40,413 nucleotides of DNA from Candidatus Aenigmatarchaeota archaeon. GTDB lineage: Archaea; Aenigmatarchaeota; Aenigmatarchaeia; JACPZZ01. The notes beneath the pieces are model-generated. The model saw nothing but the letters and a program-made list of their open reading frames with translations. It made no database searches and was not told the DNA's origin. Position 1 is the first letter of the stretch; each line of letters opens with the position of its first letter. The DNA lies in contig JACPZZ010000022.1 in assembly GCA_016195275.1 (NCBI GenBank), positions 1 through 40,413 of the forward strand, written 5' to 3'. Below are positions 23,152-30,450 of this stretch, piece after piece. The position numbers and the translations under genes are program-made.

Positions 23152-25002
23152 ATGGTCATAGCTTTCCTGCTGGCCGCTATGAGCGCCTTTCTGCTGTCTT
23201 CCGGCCTGACCGGAAACAAAGTTAACTACGAAAGAATTTTTTATTCTTCCGTGCTGTCCTTTGTGGTGCTTCTCGTTTCCGGTGTATTGCTTAATTTTTT
23301 CGGCCAGATAGGATCTGTTCAGGTGGTTTTGGCAAACGCAGCGTTCCTTGGCCTGGTTGTGCGAAGGTATAAAAAAATCGGAATTGGGAAGCTGGAATTC
23401 GACCTTTATGATGTTGTAGCCGTGTTTGTTTTCTTGACAGCATTTTTCATTCGGGCCGCGCCGGTTTTGGCGGATCCGTCGCCTTTCGGAAGTTACGACG
23501 TCATACAACATTATGCAATGGCTATGGAAACGTACGAGCGTGGTTCTGTTCCAGACGAATTTCCCAAATATCTGAACTGGTACGGAACTTCGCAGGACAA
23601 TGTGAATGGTGTGTGGGTTTACCCGCCGGGCAACGCAATAATGGCCGCGGTAATGAAATCTGTGTTCGGCCTTTCCTGGCCTCAGACCATACACGCGTTT
23701 GCCGCGCTGTTTGATTCGCTTACTGTCCTGATAATTTACATGCTGGCCGCGCGGTTGGTGAAGAGCAAGGCGACGGGACTTCTGGCCGCGATGCTTTTTT
23801 CAGTGTCGGGAAAAAACATATCTTCGCTGTATTTTGGCCAGACCGCGTATGAATTGGGAATAATGCTGTCTTTGTTGGCGCTGTTCGCATACATATCAGA
23901 AACGCATTCCAGAAACCGCAGCCTGGTTTTATCCGGCCTGGCCGCGGGGCTTTCATTCCTGGTTTCTCCGCTGGCGGCTGCCTATTTCATTTTCTCCGCG
24001 TTCGTGATATCATTATCCGAATACGTGAAGTCCAAAAAAAATCACTATGTGAAGGATTTCGCGACTGCTGTTTTCATAGCTGCGATAGTGTCCTTGTTAT
24101 TCCTCCCGAAATTCGCTATGTGGTTCTCGTTTTTCAGCGCAAAGCCGCCCGGAACGCCTGACACGCTCAGCCTTCCAGACCTTGTATGGCCGTTTAAAAT
24201 GATAGCCAGGCAGCCCGGCCTGCCTGGCTGGTACTTTGATCCGAATGTCACAATGGGCGCGCTGTGGCTGATTATGCTCGCTGCTGGCATCGCAATGCTT
24301 CTGTTTTCCAAATTCGAAGGCAGGGGAATTTTGGCCGCATGGTTTTTGGCGGATTACATTCTCACCCACTCCTACATAGTCTGGGGTCCTCTCGGCTTCG
24401 GAATCCTATACGACTATGCGGGCCGCTGGATGGCACAGTCTTCCATAATACTGGCCGTGGTCGCAGGCCTGGCAGGGCTGTATAAAATTTCCAATGCCGG
24501 TGGAAAAATACTGGTCTCGCGCGGCCGCGGCCTTTCTATCGGCCTTGTTTTTTTCGTGCTTATTTTGATTTTGTACGTGCCGGGCAAGCTGGCCGCTGCC
24601 GGGGCGGTATACAGCCAGCCGTATAGGATGTCTGCAGACATGTTTTCGCTGACAGACGAAATACGTGCCGACACAAAAGAAGGTTCTGCCATGCTTGTTT
24701 TCAGCGCAAGCGTGCAGGCCGCAGACGAGCGCCGCGGGTTAATAGAGGCGTTGACAAAAACACGCGTTTACACGCAGCCGAATATAAACGGCGGTGTTTT
24801 GAATCTCACGTTCACTCACAAATATACAGGCGGGACGGTAGACTACCAGACACGCTACATAATGTTCGATTACGGGGGCTTCGCCAGGACGCAGCAGTTT
24901 GCGAATTATGTGGAAAATTATCAAAACTTGGAAAATTCTTTGTTCGGTAATGCGCAGCCGGCGTTCTCGAATAACGAAATCAGAATTTACAGGCTCGGCT
25001 GA
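23152..25002 (+). CDS. Multi-pass membrane protein, probable GT-C-type glycosyltransferase
   Basis: The 616-residue protein has about twelve hydrophobic segments. The large first loop (residues about 105-160) contains SYDVIQHYAMAMETYERGS and VWVYPPGNAIMAAVM, which resembles the acidic loop and P-P-G region of GT-C enzymes, and a short soluble tail of about 120 residues follows. SSLYFGQTAYELGIMLSLL near residue 225 parallels the SGQFPTI region of the 829-residue protein, so the two may be distant relatives. It is divergent from a dolichol-phosphate-sugar synthase-like gene, a natural donor supplier. The specific reaction is unknown. The last 16 bases overlap the reductase gene. Confidence 0.72.
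   Translation: MVIAFLLAAMSAFLLSSGLTGNKVNYERIFYSSVLSFVVLLVSGVLLNFFGQIGSVQVVLANAAFLGLVVRRYKKIGIGKLEFDLYDVVAVFVFLTAFFIRAAPVLADPSPFGSYDVIQHYAMAMETYERGSVPDEFPKYLNWYGTSQDNVNGVWVYPPGNAIMAAVMKSVFGLSWPQTIHAFAALFDSLTVLIIYMLAARLVKSKATGLLAAMLFSVSGKNISSLYFGQTAYELGIMLSLLALFAYISETHSRNRSLVLSGLAAGLSFLVSPLAAAYFIFSAFVISLSEYVKSKKNHYVKDFATAVFIAAIVSLLFLPKFAMWFSFFSAKPPGTPDTLSLPDLVWPFKMIARQPGLPGWYFDPNVTMGALWLIMLAAGIAMLLFSKFEGRGILAAWFLADYILTHSYIVWGPLGFGILYDYAGRWMAQSSIILAVVAGLAGLYKISNAGGKILVSRGRGLSIGLVFFVLILILYVPGKLAAAGAVYSQPYRMSADMFSLTDEIRADTKEGSAMLVFSASVQAADERRGLIEALTKTRVYTQPNINGGVLNLTFTHKYTGGTVDYQTRYIMFDYGGFARTQQFANYVENYQNLENSLFGNAQPAFSNNEIRIYRLG
24204..24229. repeat. Perfect 10-bp inverted repeat inside the GT-C-like gene
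   Basis: AGCCAGGCAG (24204-24213) and CTGCCTGGCT (24220-24229) flank CCCGGC, giving a GC-rich hairpin in the coding region for ARQPGLPGW. Confidence 0.6.
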
Positions 25003-26096
25003 TTTAAAACCGTTGCATGCGGCCTTCTTTCCAGAATAAATTCCATGTCCCCGTGGTTTTCGAATATGTTTTTTGTTACCCTGTTGTTTAACAGGGAGAA
25101 CCATGCGTCGATGCTCCTGTTGGACATCCTGGAATAAATTTTTCTTATTAACAACCCTCTTGCTATGCCTTTGCCTATCGCGCTTCTCCAAAGTTTCTGG
25201 TACTTTGCCATGAATTTTTCATCAAACCTGTTTTTACTTATCGCGTCCGAGAAAACCCGGGCCGCGATTCTGGCGCATATCATGCCGTATATCACGCCGC
25301 CGCCTGTCAATGGTTTAACCTGGGCTGCCGCGTCGCCGACCAACAGAACCCTGTCAGAATAGCTTTTCTGGAAGCCGAACGGTATCACGCCGCTGGACAA
25401 TTCGTATTTTTTAACGTCAAATTTCGCAAGGAAATTATTGAAGTTGTTCACATTCGCCGGTCCTGTTTCGCCGGCGATTCCGTACTCTGTTGTTTTGCCG
25501 CGCGGTATTCTCCATGCGAAAAACCCGGGGTACAGTTTGTTGTCAAAATACAGGTCAACATAATTGGAGTGGCCTTCGTCTTTTGTGATGGCCATTATGC
25601 CATGCAGTCTGTGCGGCGGTTTAAATCCCAGGCTTCTGGCTATGAAAGAATTGGATCCGTCTGCGCCGCAGATAAATTTAGTTGTTAACGTTTTTTTATC
25701 GGTTGTAATCGTCGCGCCGTTCGGATCTGCTGTAAAATCCGAAACTTTGGAATTTGAAATAATATTTACGCCGCATTCCTTCGCGCGTTTACCAAGAAAA
25801 TCGTCTAAAAGCTCGCGGTTAATTACGAAAGCGACTTTTTCCTTGCGCATTAATTCTATAATTTTGCCTGACGGCGGGTGGAATTTGGCACCAAAAACTT
25901 CGTGCTCATAAAAATCTTCTTTGACTTCCATTAGACTGAGAAATCTGGTTGAATAGAGGCCGGAACAATGCCTCGGGAACCCTATTTTGTTATGTTCTTC
26001 TAGTGCAGCAACGCTTAATCCCGCTTTTGCGCAATTTATCGCAGTATTTAACCCCGCCGAACCTGCACCCACAACGATCACATCGTATTCAGGCAT
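24987..26096 (-). CDS. Geranylgeranyl reductase family flavoprotein (archaeal lipid saturation)
   Basis: The 369-residue protein starts MPEYDVIVVGAGSAGLNTAI with the FAD dinucleotide motif. It has EEHNKIGFPRHCSGL (a Cys-containing motif of this family), ICGADGSNSFIAR and LLVGDAAAQVKPLTGGGVIYG (second FAD motif with the GG pair). Members saturate geranylgeranyl chains of archaeal ether lipids or of polyprenols. In a glycan island it could also reduce the dolichol-type carrier. ATG 26096 is used; GTG 26105 in frame is an alternative, and AT-rich sequence at about 26121-26133 is a possible TATA box. It ends with a 16-base convergent overlap. Confidence 0.87.
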   Translation of the reverse strand: MPEYDVIVVGAGSAGLNTAINCAKAGLSVAALEEHNKIGFPRHCSGLYSTRFLSLMEVKEDFYEHEVFGAKFHPPSGKIIELMRKEKVAFVINRELLDDFLGKRAKECGVNIISNSKVSDFTADPNGATITTDKKTLTTKFICGADGSNSFIARSLGFKPPHRLHGIMAITKDEGHSNYVDLYFDNKLYPGFFAWRIPRGKTTEYGIAGETGPANVNNFNNFLAKFDVKKYELSSGVIPFGFQKSYSDRVLLVGDAAAQVKPLTGGGVIYGMICARIAARVFSDAISKNRFDEKFMAKYQKLWRSAIGKGIARGLLIRKIYSRMSNRSIDAWFSLLNNRVTKNIFENHGDMEFILERRPHATVLNQPSL

Positions 26097-26323
26097 ATTT
26101 ATCACTGTGGCATACCAATAACTTATTAACCTGTATTGGCTTCTTGTTTCATATTCTTTGCAGCGTTTATATCCCTATCCATACCGACCTGCACCGCTGG
26201 CAGCTGTGTATTCTGTCCCGCAGTGTTTTTTCTGAATTTCTAAATACTTTGCTGCTATGATGTTCCTATAGAATTTTGTGGGGTTACCGTATGCTTCTTA
26301 TATTTTATGTTGGAAGTTATGGT
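26097..26323. other. Divergent spacer between geranylgeranyl reductase and secF
   Basis: The 227-bp spacer has TATA-like sequences near both ends (about 26121-26133 and 26298-26307). The middle shows no convincing reading frame, tRNA or long hairpin. Confidence 0.4.
26298..26307 (+). promoter_or_regulatory. TATA box supporting the GTG start of secF
   Basis: TTATATTTTA is centred about 22 bp before GTG 26324. It would lie inside the coding region if the ATG at 26291 were used. Confidence 0.45.
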
Positions 26324-27169
26324 GTGTTCGTTAACAAATCAAACTATAAATACGGATTGTTAATTACCCAATTATTACTGCTTGCTTCGATAGTTGTAAT
26401 AGCCCAGAACTGGGCGGCAAACGGGGATTGGATCCGCAAAGCCGTAGATTTGAGCGGCGGAACCCAGATAACATTCAGTTTCGCTGGCAACCTCGACGCC
26501 GCGCTCGAAGAAAAGATTGCTGCGGAATATGGCGCAAGGCCGCGGGTTTTCAGGAATGCCGGATCCAGCACCATTTCCCTGGCCGCGTCGCAAAACCTGG
26601 ACACAGCTTCAATAAAAGAATTTCTCGAGGCCAACGGAATATCGGTCTTGGGCGAACCGTCGGTCCAGACCATAGGGCCTGCGCTAGGCTCCTCTTTCTG
26701 GAGGCAGGCGCAGCTTTCTATAATTTTCGGCCTTGTGCTGATGGGAATAAGCGTGTACACGATATACCGTTCTCCGGTTCCGTCGCTTGCGATAATACTC
26801 AGCGCCGTATCTAACATGCTGGAAACCGTCGCTGTCATGAACATATTCCGTATGGAAATGTCGCTGGGCGGCGTAGCGGCTTTGCTGATGATGATAGGTT
26901 ATTCCGTGGACACGAACGTAGTGTTAACAACGCGCCTGTTGAAAAAAGAATTCGGGTCGGAGGATTTCGACAAGACGCTTAAAAGTTCCGTGATAACCGG
27001 ACTTACAATGACCGCCGCGTCTGTGGCCGCCTTGGCCGCGATAATAATTTTTTCGCCTGCGTCTGTGCTGACACAGATTGCGTCTGTGCTTATCGTGGGC
27101 TTGGTTTTCGACATACCTAACACCTGGCTCCAGAATTCTGCCATATTGAGGTGGCATCTGCGTGCTTAA
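26324..27169 (+). CDS. secF: Protein translocase subunit SecF
   Basis: The 281-residue protein (GTG start) has one N-terminal membrane helix (LLITQLLLLASIVVIAQ), a periplasm-side-equivalent domain with the DLSGGTQITFSF motif at about residues 40-51, and five further helices containing RSPVPSLAIILSAVSNMLE and the intramembrane-Asp segment MMIGYSVDTNVVLTTRLLKKE. SecF works with SecD to pull exported proteins through the Sec channel using ion flow. The GTG at 26324 fits the TATA box; ATG 26291 would add 11 residues. The stop overlaps the secD start by 8 bases, so they form one transcript. Confidence 0.92.
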   Translation: MFVNKSNYKYGLLITQLLLLASIVVIAQNWAANGDWIRKAVDLSGGTQITFSFAGNLDAALEEKIAAEYGARPRVFRNAGSSTISLAASQNLDTASIKEFLEANGISVLGEPSVQTIGPALGSSFWRQAQLSIIFGLVLMGISVYTIYRSPVPSLAIILSAVSNMLETVAVMNIFRMEMSLGGVAALLMMIGYSVDTNVVLTTRLLKKEFGSEDFDKTLKSSVITGLTMTAASVAALAAIIIFSPASVLTQIASVLIVGLVFDIPNTWLQNSAILRWHLRA

Positions 27170-28925
27170 GGCCTACAAAGTTATCATTCTGTTTTTGTAT
27201 GTTGCTGCAGCGCTGGCTTCCATAGGTTATAATCTCGGTGAAGGTGTTACCGTATCCGGCGGCGCCGGTCTATTGAAAAGCGGCGGCCTGATATCTGACG
27301 TTGACGGGAAGCCGATAAAATCCGTGAGCGGCTGGTATGCTGCTGTTTCAACCGGAGAAACGCATTTCGTAACATTCAACGGAAATTCTTACGAATTGCC
27401 GGGGGCTGCGCTGAAAAATATTACCGTGAAAGGTCTGGAAAGAAATAACCTTGACTTGGGCATAGACCTGCAGGGCGGAACTAGGGTGCTTCTTAAGCCT
27501 GTAGAAAAACTCTCGCCGGAGACCGTGAACAACGCTGTTATACCAGTGCTCCAGACCAGGATAAACGCATACGGCTTGCAGGAGATCGTTTTGCGCTCGG
27601 AGTGCGACATAGACAACTGTTTCGTAGTTGTTGAAATCGCCGGCGAAAGCAAGGACACCATGGAGCGCCTGCTGGCTTCGAGAGGCAATTTCGAGGCGAA
27701 AATACCGAGGGAAATAAAATTATTCGGTGGGAAGGGCTCGTTCTCGGTTGGCGCGGGCAACGTGCATACGGTAGAAAAGGCCGGGGATAAAATAAAATTC
27801 GGCCCGGAATCCGCGGATGTTTTGTCGCAGGGCGGTGTAATCAAACTCGACGGCGTTGACCACGAAATCATGAATTACACTGACAGTTCCGTGTTTCTTT
27901 CCGCTACCGTTTTGAAAGGCGATGACATTGAAAACGTTTTCACGGATTCCACGCGTTCGGTTATACAGCGCGTGGGCGGAGGTTACAGGTTTGCTTTTTC
28001 AATTCTGATATCAAAAGACGGCGCTGCGAGGTTTGCACAGGTTACTTCAGAGGTCGGCACAGATCCGTTAAGGCAGGGTTATCTGAAATACCCGATAATT
28101 CTATACCTTGACAACAAGCCCGTAACAGAGTTGAGCATAGCAGCCGACCTGGCCGGCCGCGTTTTAACAGAGATTTCAATAGAAGGCTTCCGGGAGACGA
28201 GGCCGGAGGCGATTTCGGAAAGGTCTGCGTTGCAATCCATTTTGAAGGCCGGCGCTTTGCCTGTCGGCTTGGAAATAACAAACATCGAAAGCGTTTCCCC
28301 CACGCTTGGAATCGGCTTTATCGACTCTGCTGTAAAATCCGCGCTCTTCGCCGTGGCCGGTGTGGCGCTGGTTGTAATGGCAAGGTACAGAAGTTTCAAA
28401 ATTGCGCTGCCCATGGTTCTTACAAGCCTTGGCGAGGTTATTATACTCCTCGGCGTTTCGGCTCGCGGAAACGACGTCCCGTGGATAATCGCGTTATTCG
28501 CAGGCCTGGCTGTGGTTTCAATGGCATACAGGAAAAAAATGCATGTGGATTTCCTTGACTTGTTGGGTGTTTTGCTGATACCTCTTATCGCAGTGTTTTT
28601 CTCGTGGACTATAGATCTTGCTGTCATAGCCGGGATAATCGCGTTTATAGGGACAGGCATAAGCCAGATGATAATAATTTCCGACGAGGTTAACCGTACC
28701 AGATTAATTCCCATTTCGGCTTGGGAAAAAATCAAGAGGGCGTTTTCCATTGTTTTCGCGTCTGCAATAACAGTGGTGTCTGCAATGTTCGCTCTTCTGT
28801 TCATAGGCGTTGGCCTGGTAAAAGGCTTTGCAATAACAACGATTGTTGGTGTGCTGATTGGTGTGCTGATCACAAGGCCGGCGTACAGCCAAATTGTAGA
28901 GATTGTCTTGTCGGGAAAAAAATAA
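27162..28925 (+). CDS. secD: Protein translocase subunit SecD
   Basis: The 587-residue protein starts with GTG (MLKAYKVIILFLYVAAALAS, first membrane helix) and has LGIDLQGGTRVLL (DLQGG) near residue 100. A large exported domain ends in KAGALPVGLEITNIESVSPTLG, and about five helices follow. It pairs with SecF in post-translocational pulling. In helix 4 the sequence is GTGISQMIIISDEVNR (from residue 497), where SecD proteins usually have an Asp (GTGVDxQ in archaea), so the supposed ion-coupling acid is missing here while SecF keeps its own. Everything else is full length. Confidence 0.92.
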   Translation: MLKAYKVIILFLYVAAALASIGYNLGEGVTVSGGAGLLKSGGLISDVDGKPIKSVSGWYAAVSTGETHFVTFNGNSYELPGAALKNITVKGLERNNLDLGIDLQGGTRVLLKPVEKLSPETVNNAVIPVLQTRINAYGLQEIVLRSECDIDNCFVVVEIAGESKDTMERLLASRGNFEAKIPREIKLFGGKGSFSVGAGNVHTVEKAGDKIKFGPESADVLSQGGVIKLDGVDHEIMNYTDSSVFLSATVLKGDDIENVFTDSTRSVIQRVGGGYRFAFSILISKDGAARFAQVTSEVGTDPLRQGYLKYPIILYLDNKPVTELSIAADLAGRVLTEISIEGFRETRPEAISERSALQSILKAGALPVGLEITNIESVSPTLGIGFIDSAVKSALFAVAGVALVVMARYRSFKIALPMVLTSLGEVIILLGVSARGNDVPWIIALFAGLAVVSMAYRKKMHVDFLDLLGVLLIPLIAVFFSWTIDLAVIAGIIAFIGTGISQMIIISDEVNRTRLIPISAWEKIKRAFSIVFASAITVVSAMFALLFIGVGLVKGFAITTIVGVLIGVLITRPAYSQIVEIVLSGKK

Positions 28926-28941
28926 AAATTTATCCGATTTA

Positions 28942-28976
28942 ATTTTTACCGGCGATTTTTAAGACCAGTTTTTTTA
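28942..28976 (+). terminator. T-rich termination region after secD
   Basis: Three oligo-T runs (TTTTT, TTTTT and a run of eight T) follow the secD stop within 50 bases, the usual intrinsic termination signal of archaea. The region partly overlaps the end of a possible small minus-strand ORF. Confidence 0.5.
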
Positions 28977-29114
28977 CTTTTGGCCTTGCGGTACCAACCT
29001 TTCTTTAAGGTCTTTGATAATATTTTCCAATTGGTCAAGGGACATAGCCATGGGTAGATTTTTGTAATCATGTATTATTTCCTCGGCACTAGAATTTTCA
29101 CAATAATACCGCAA
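28974..29114 (-). CDS. Possible small protein downstream of the Lrp-like regulator
   Basis: A 46-codon frame with TTG at 29114 encodes LRYYCENSSAEEIIHDYKNL then MSLDQLENIIKDLKERLV, an amphipathic, helix-rich, charged sequence with protein-like composition. It begins 19 bases after the regulator's stop on the same strand. The spacing of SAEEIIHDY and SLDQLENII vaguely recalls the helices of small antitoxin-like DUF433 proteins, but the match is too weak to name. There is no ATG before 29051 and no clear ribosome binding site, so it may be a decayed remnant. Confidence 0.3.
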   Translation of the reverse strand: MRYYCENSSAEEIIHDYKNLPMAMSLDQLENIIKDLKERLVPQGQK

Positions 29115-29133
29115 TAAATAATCGCTTAATCGT

Positions 29134-29631
29134 TTACTCCGTCATCGCCTGCATGATCGATTGCGTCGAATCTTTTTTGTGTATCGAACCAATCGAGGAA
29201 ATGAACTCTTCGACATAGGCTATTTGTTTCCCGTAACGCTCGCGCAGTTTTCTGGTAAAATCCTGGTACCCGCCAAACGTCTTGTGCAGCGTGATCATTA
29301 CGTACGTCTTTCCCCGCAACCCCTCGCCTCGCGCAAAATAAACAACATCCGGCGCCTTCGAGATATGGTCAACGGCTTCTTCAAGCTGCTGGCGTTCCGA
29401 GTAGTCTCTCCAGTCAAAAAAAGTTATTGCTGCTATGGAAAAGCCGGCAACCTTTTCATCGACCACAGCCCTGTAACCGCGTATCACTTTGTCCCTTTCC
29501 AGCCTCTGCCTTATTCGCGTGACCGTAGGTTGTGTTAATTTCAGTAACTGTGCAATATGCTTGTCCGGCTTCCTGCCGTCCTTCAGCAATTCAAACAAAA
29601 CCTGCTTTTCCTTGTCCCTGAGCTCGGCCAT
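29134..29631 (-). CDS. Lrp/AsnC-family transcriptional regulator
   Basis: The 165-residue protein has an N-terminal winged helix (DKEKQVLFELLKDGRKPDKHIAQLLKLTQPTVTRIRQRLE, described by residues about 6-45) and a C-terminal ligand-binding domain with GLRGKTYVMITLHKTFGGYQ. The QPTVTRIRQRLERDKVIRGY segment is the recognition helix and wing expected for Lrp-like DNA binding. Targets are unknown. A TATA-like TTTTAAATA (about 29663-29672) lies about 36 bp upstream, implying a leader of about ten bases. Confidence 0.85.
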   Translation of the reverse strand: MAELRDKEKQVLFELLKDGRKPDKHIAQLLKLTQPTVTRIRQRLERDKVIRGYRAVVDEKVAGFSIAAITFFDWRDYSERQQLEEAVDHISKAPDVVYFARGEGLRGKTYVMITLHKTFGGYQDFTRKLRERYGKQIAYVEEFISSIGSIHKKDSTQSIMQAMTE

Positions 29632-30018
29632 AGAATACCCATTATAAATTCACACACAACGTATTTAAAATTTGATTTCCCGCCCGGTCGTTTTTAAGTT
29701 ATGCAGTTCGTTCGTGTAAAATCCAGGGAAGCCTTTTATTTCATGCGCTTTAAGTAATCGCGGTTGGGGTATGAAGGCCTTCCGAGTCGATCCTGGTAAG
29801 CATTGCAGCGTATTCCACCGCAGCCATAGTTTGTGGCAAACCAAAGTTTAGTTTGGGATGATTGTTGCGCGAACGGCTCGCCAGCTTGACCGCATGCCGG
29901 GTTGGATGGGTGTGGTGGTTTCCTTTCAGCTAGCCGGCCTAAGATCTGCCACACCCGCTTGTTTTCAAAAATAAACAACCGGTTACAGCAGGACGTTACT
30001 ATACGATGGCGAAATCGG
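29632..30018. other. 387-bp spacer with hairpins, no confident gene
   Basis: The space between the Lrp-like and NAC genes has GC-rich sequence with an 8-bp perfect inverted repeat, GGGTGTGG (29908-29915) and CCACACCC (29949-29956), and a smaller one, CCAAA (29841-29845) with TTTGG (29852-29856). A 99-codon minus-strand frame (29736-30035) is present but runs into the NAC gene and has low-complexity, repeat-like content. I looked for RNase P, SRP RNA and tRNA hallmarks and found none. It could be an uncharacterised RNA or a decayed repeat. Confidence 0.45.
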
Positions 30019-30324
30019 TCATCGCTTTTGTTCAATCTGAATTATGGCTGTTGCAATATCGCCCGCTTCCTTTAACGCCTTCCCAGCCTGTTCACGTGAT
30101 ACCCCAGTTCTTTGTACAATAATATCTATATCAGAATCACTATTTTCCTCGGCAACGTCTCCTGTGACCTGAAACGAAGTTTTGCCCATCATTTCAGATT
30201 TTACAACTTGGGGGTTCTTTATCAGTATTGTTCCGTTCGCAGTCTTTATGGAAACCTCTTCCGCGTCCACCTGCTCCATCTTCATGTTTTTCATCAGCTT
30301 CTCAAGGTCTCTGGGATTGAACAT
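30019..30324 (-). CDS. nac: Nascent polypeptide-associated complex protein
   Basis: The 101-residue protein has the archaeal NAC layout: an N-terminal MFNPRDLEKLMKNMKMEQVDAEEV region, the NAC domain (KTANGTILIKNPQVVKSEMMGKTSFQ, residues about 28-53), and a C-terminal UBA domain (IIVQRTGVSREQAGKALKEAGDIATAI). Archaeal NAC forms a homodimer on the ribosome and binds emerging chains. Length is normal. A GATATTTAT box (30350-30358) is centred 30 bp upstream. Confidence 0.93.
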   Translation of the reverse strand: MFNPRDLEKLMKNMKMEQVDAEEVSIKTANGTILIKNPQVVKSEMMGKTSFQVTGDVAEENSDSDIDIIVQRTGVSREQAGKALKEAGDIATAIIQIEQKR

Positions 30325-30349
30325 ACTTCATTTCACTTGCCCTTCACGA

Positions 30350-30358
30350 AATAAATAT
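30350..30358 (-). promoter_or_regulatory. TATA box for nac
   Basis: Read on the minus strand it is GATATTTAT, about 30 bp before ATG 30324. Confidence 0.5.
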
Positions 30359-30421
30359 CAAATTTTTTGCGTTACCTACATGTTACTCCACGTGAAATCA
30401 CGGAGAGGTTAATCTAAGGTG

Positions 30422-30430
30422 AATTAATAC
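30422..30430 (+). promoter_or_regulatory. TATA box for the LAGLIDADG-like gene
   Basis: AATTAATAC is centred 25 bp before ATG 30451, which predicts leaderless transcription. Confidence 0.5.
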
Positions 30431-30450
30431 CTATCTTCCGATAAGTAAGT

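Noticed and set aside
23118-23219. Longer N-terminus for the GT2 protein at 22380
   Set aside because: The extension is antisense to the start of the divergent membrane-protein gene and covers both TATA boxes. The GT2 fold starts at the chosen GTG.
26106-26290. A C/D box RNA suggested by a TATGATG sequence near 26256
   Set aside because: No D box with proper spacing or guide region follows, and the sequence lies in a promoter spacer.
29632-30018. RNase P RNA or SRP RNA in the long spacer
   Set aside because: I looked on both strands for the RNase P conserved GAGGAAAGUCC-type region and the SRP domain IV GGAAG loop context and found neither.
29736-30035. A 99-codon minus-strand frame in the spacer between the Lrp-like and NAC genes
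   Set aside because: It starts inside the NAC gene end, has repeat-like content over the inverted repeats, and shows no ribosome binding site or domain. I treat the region as a spacer of unknown function.
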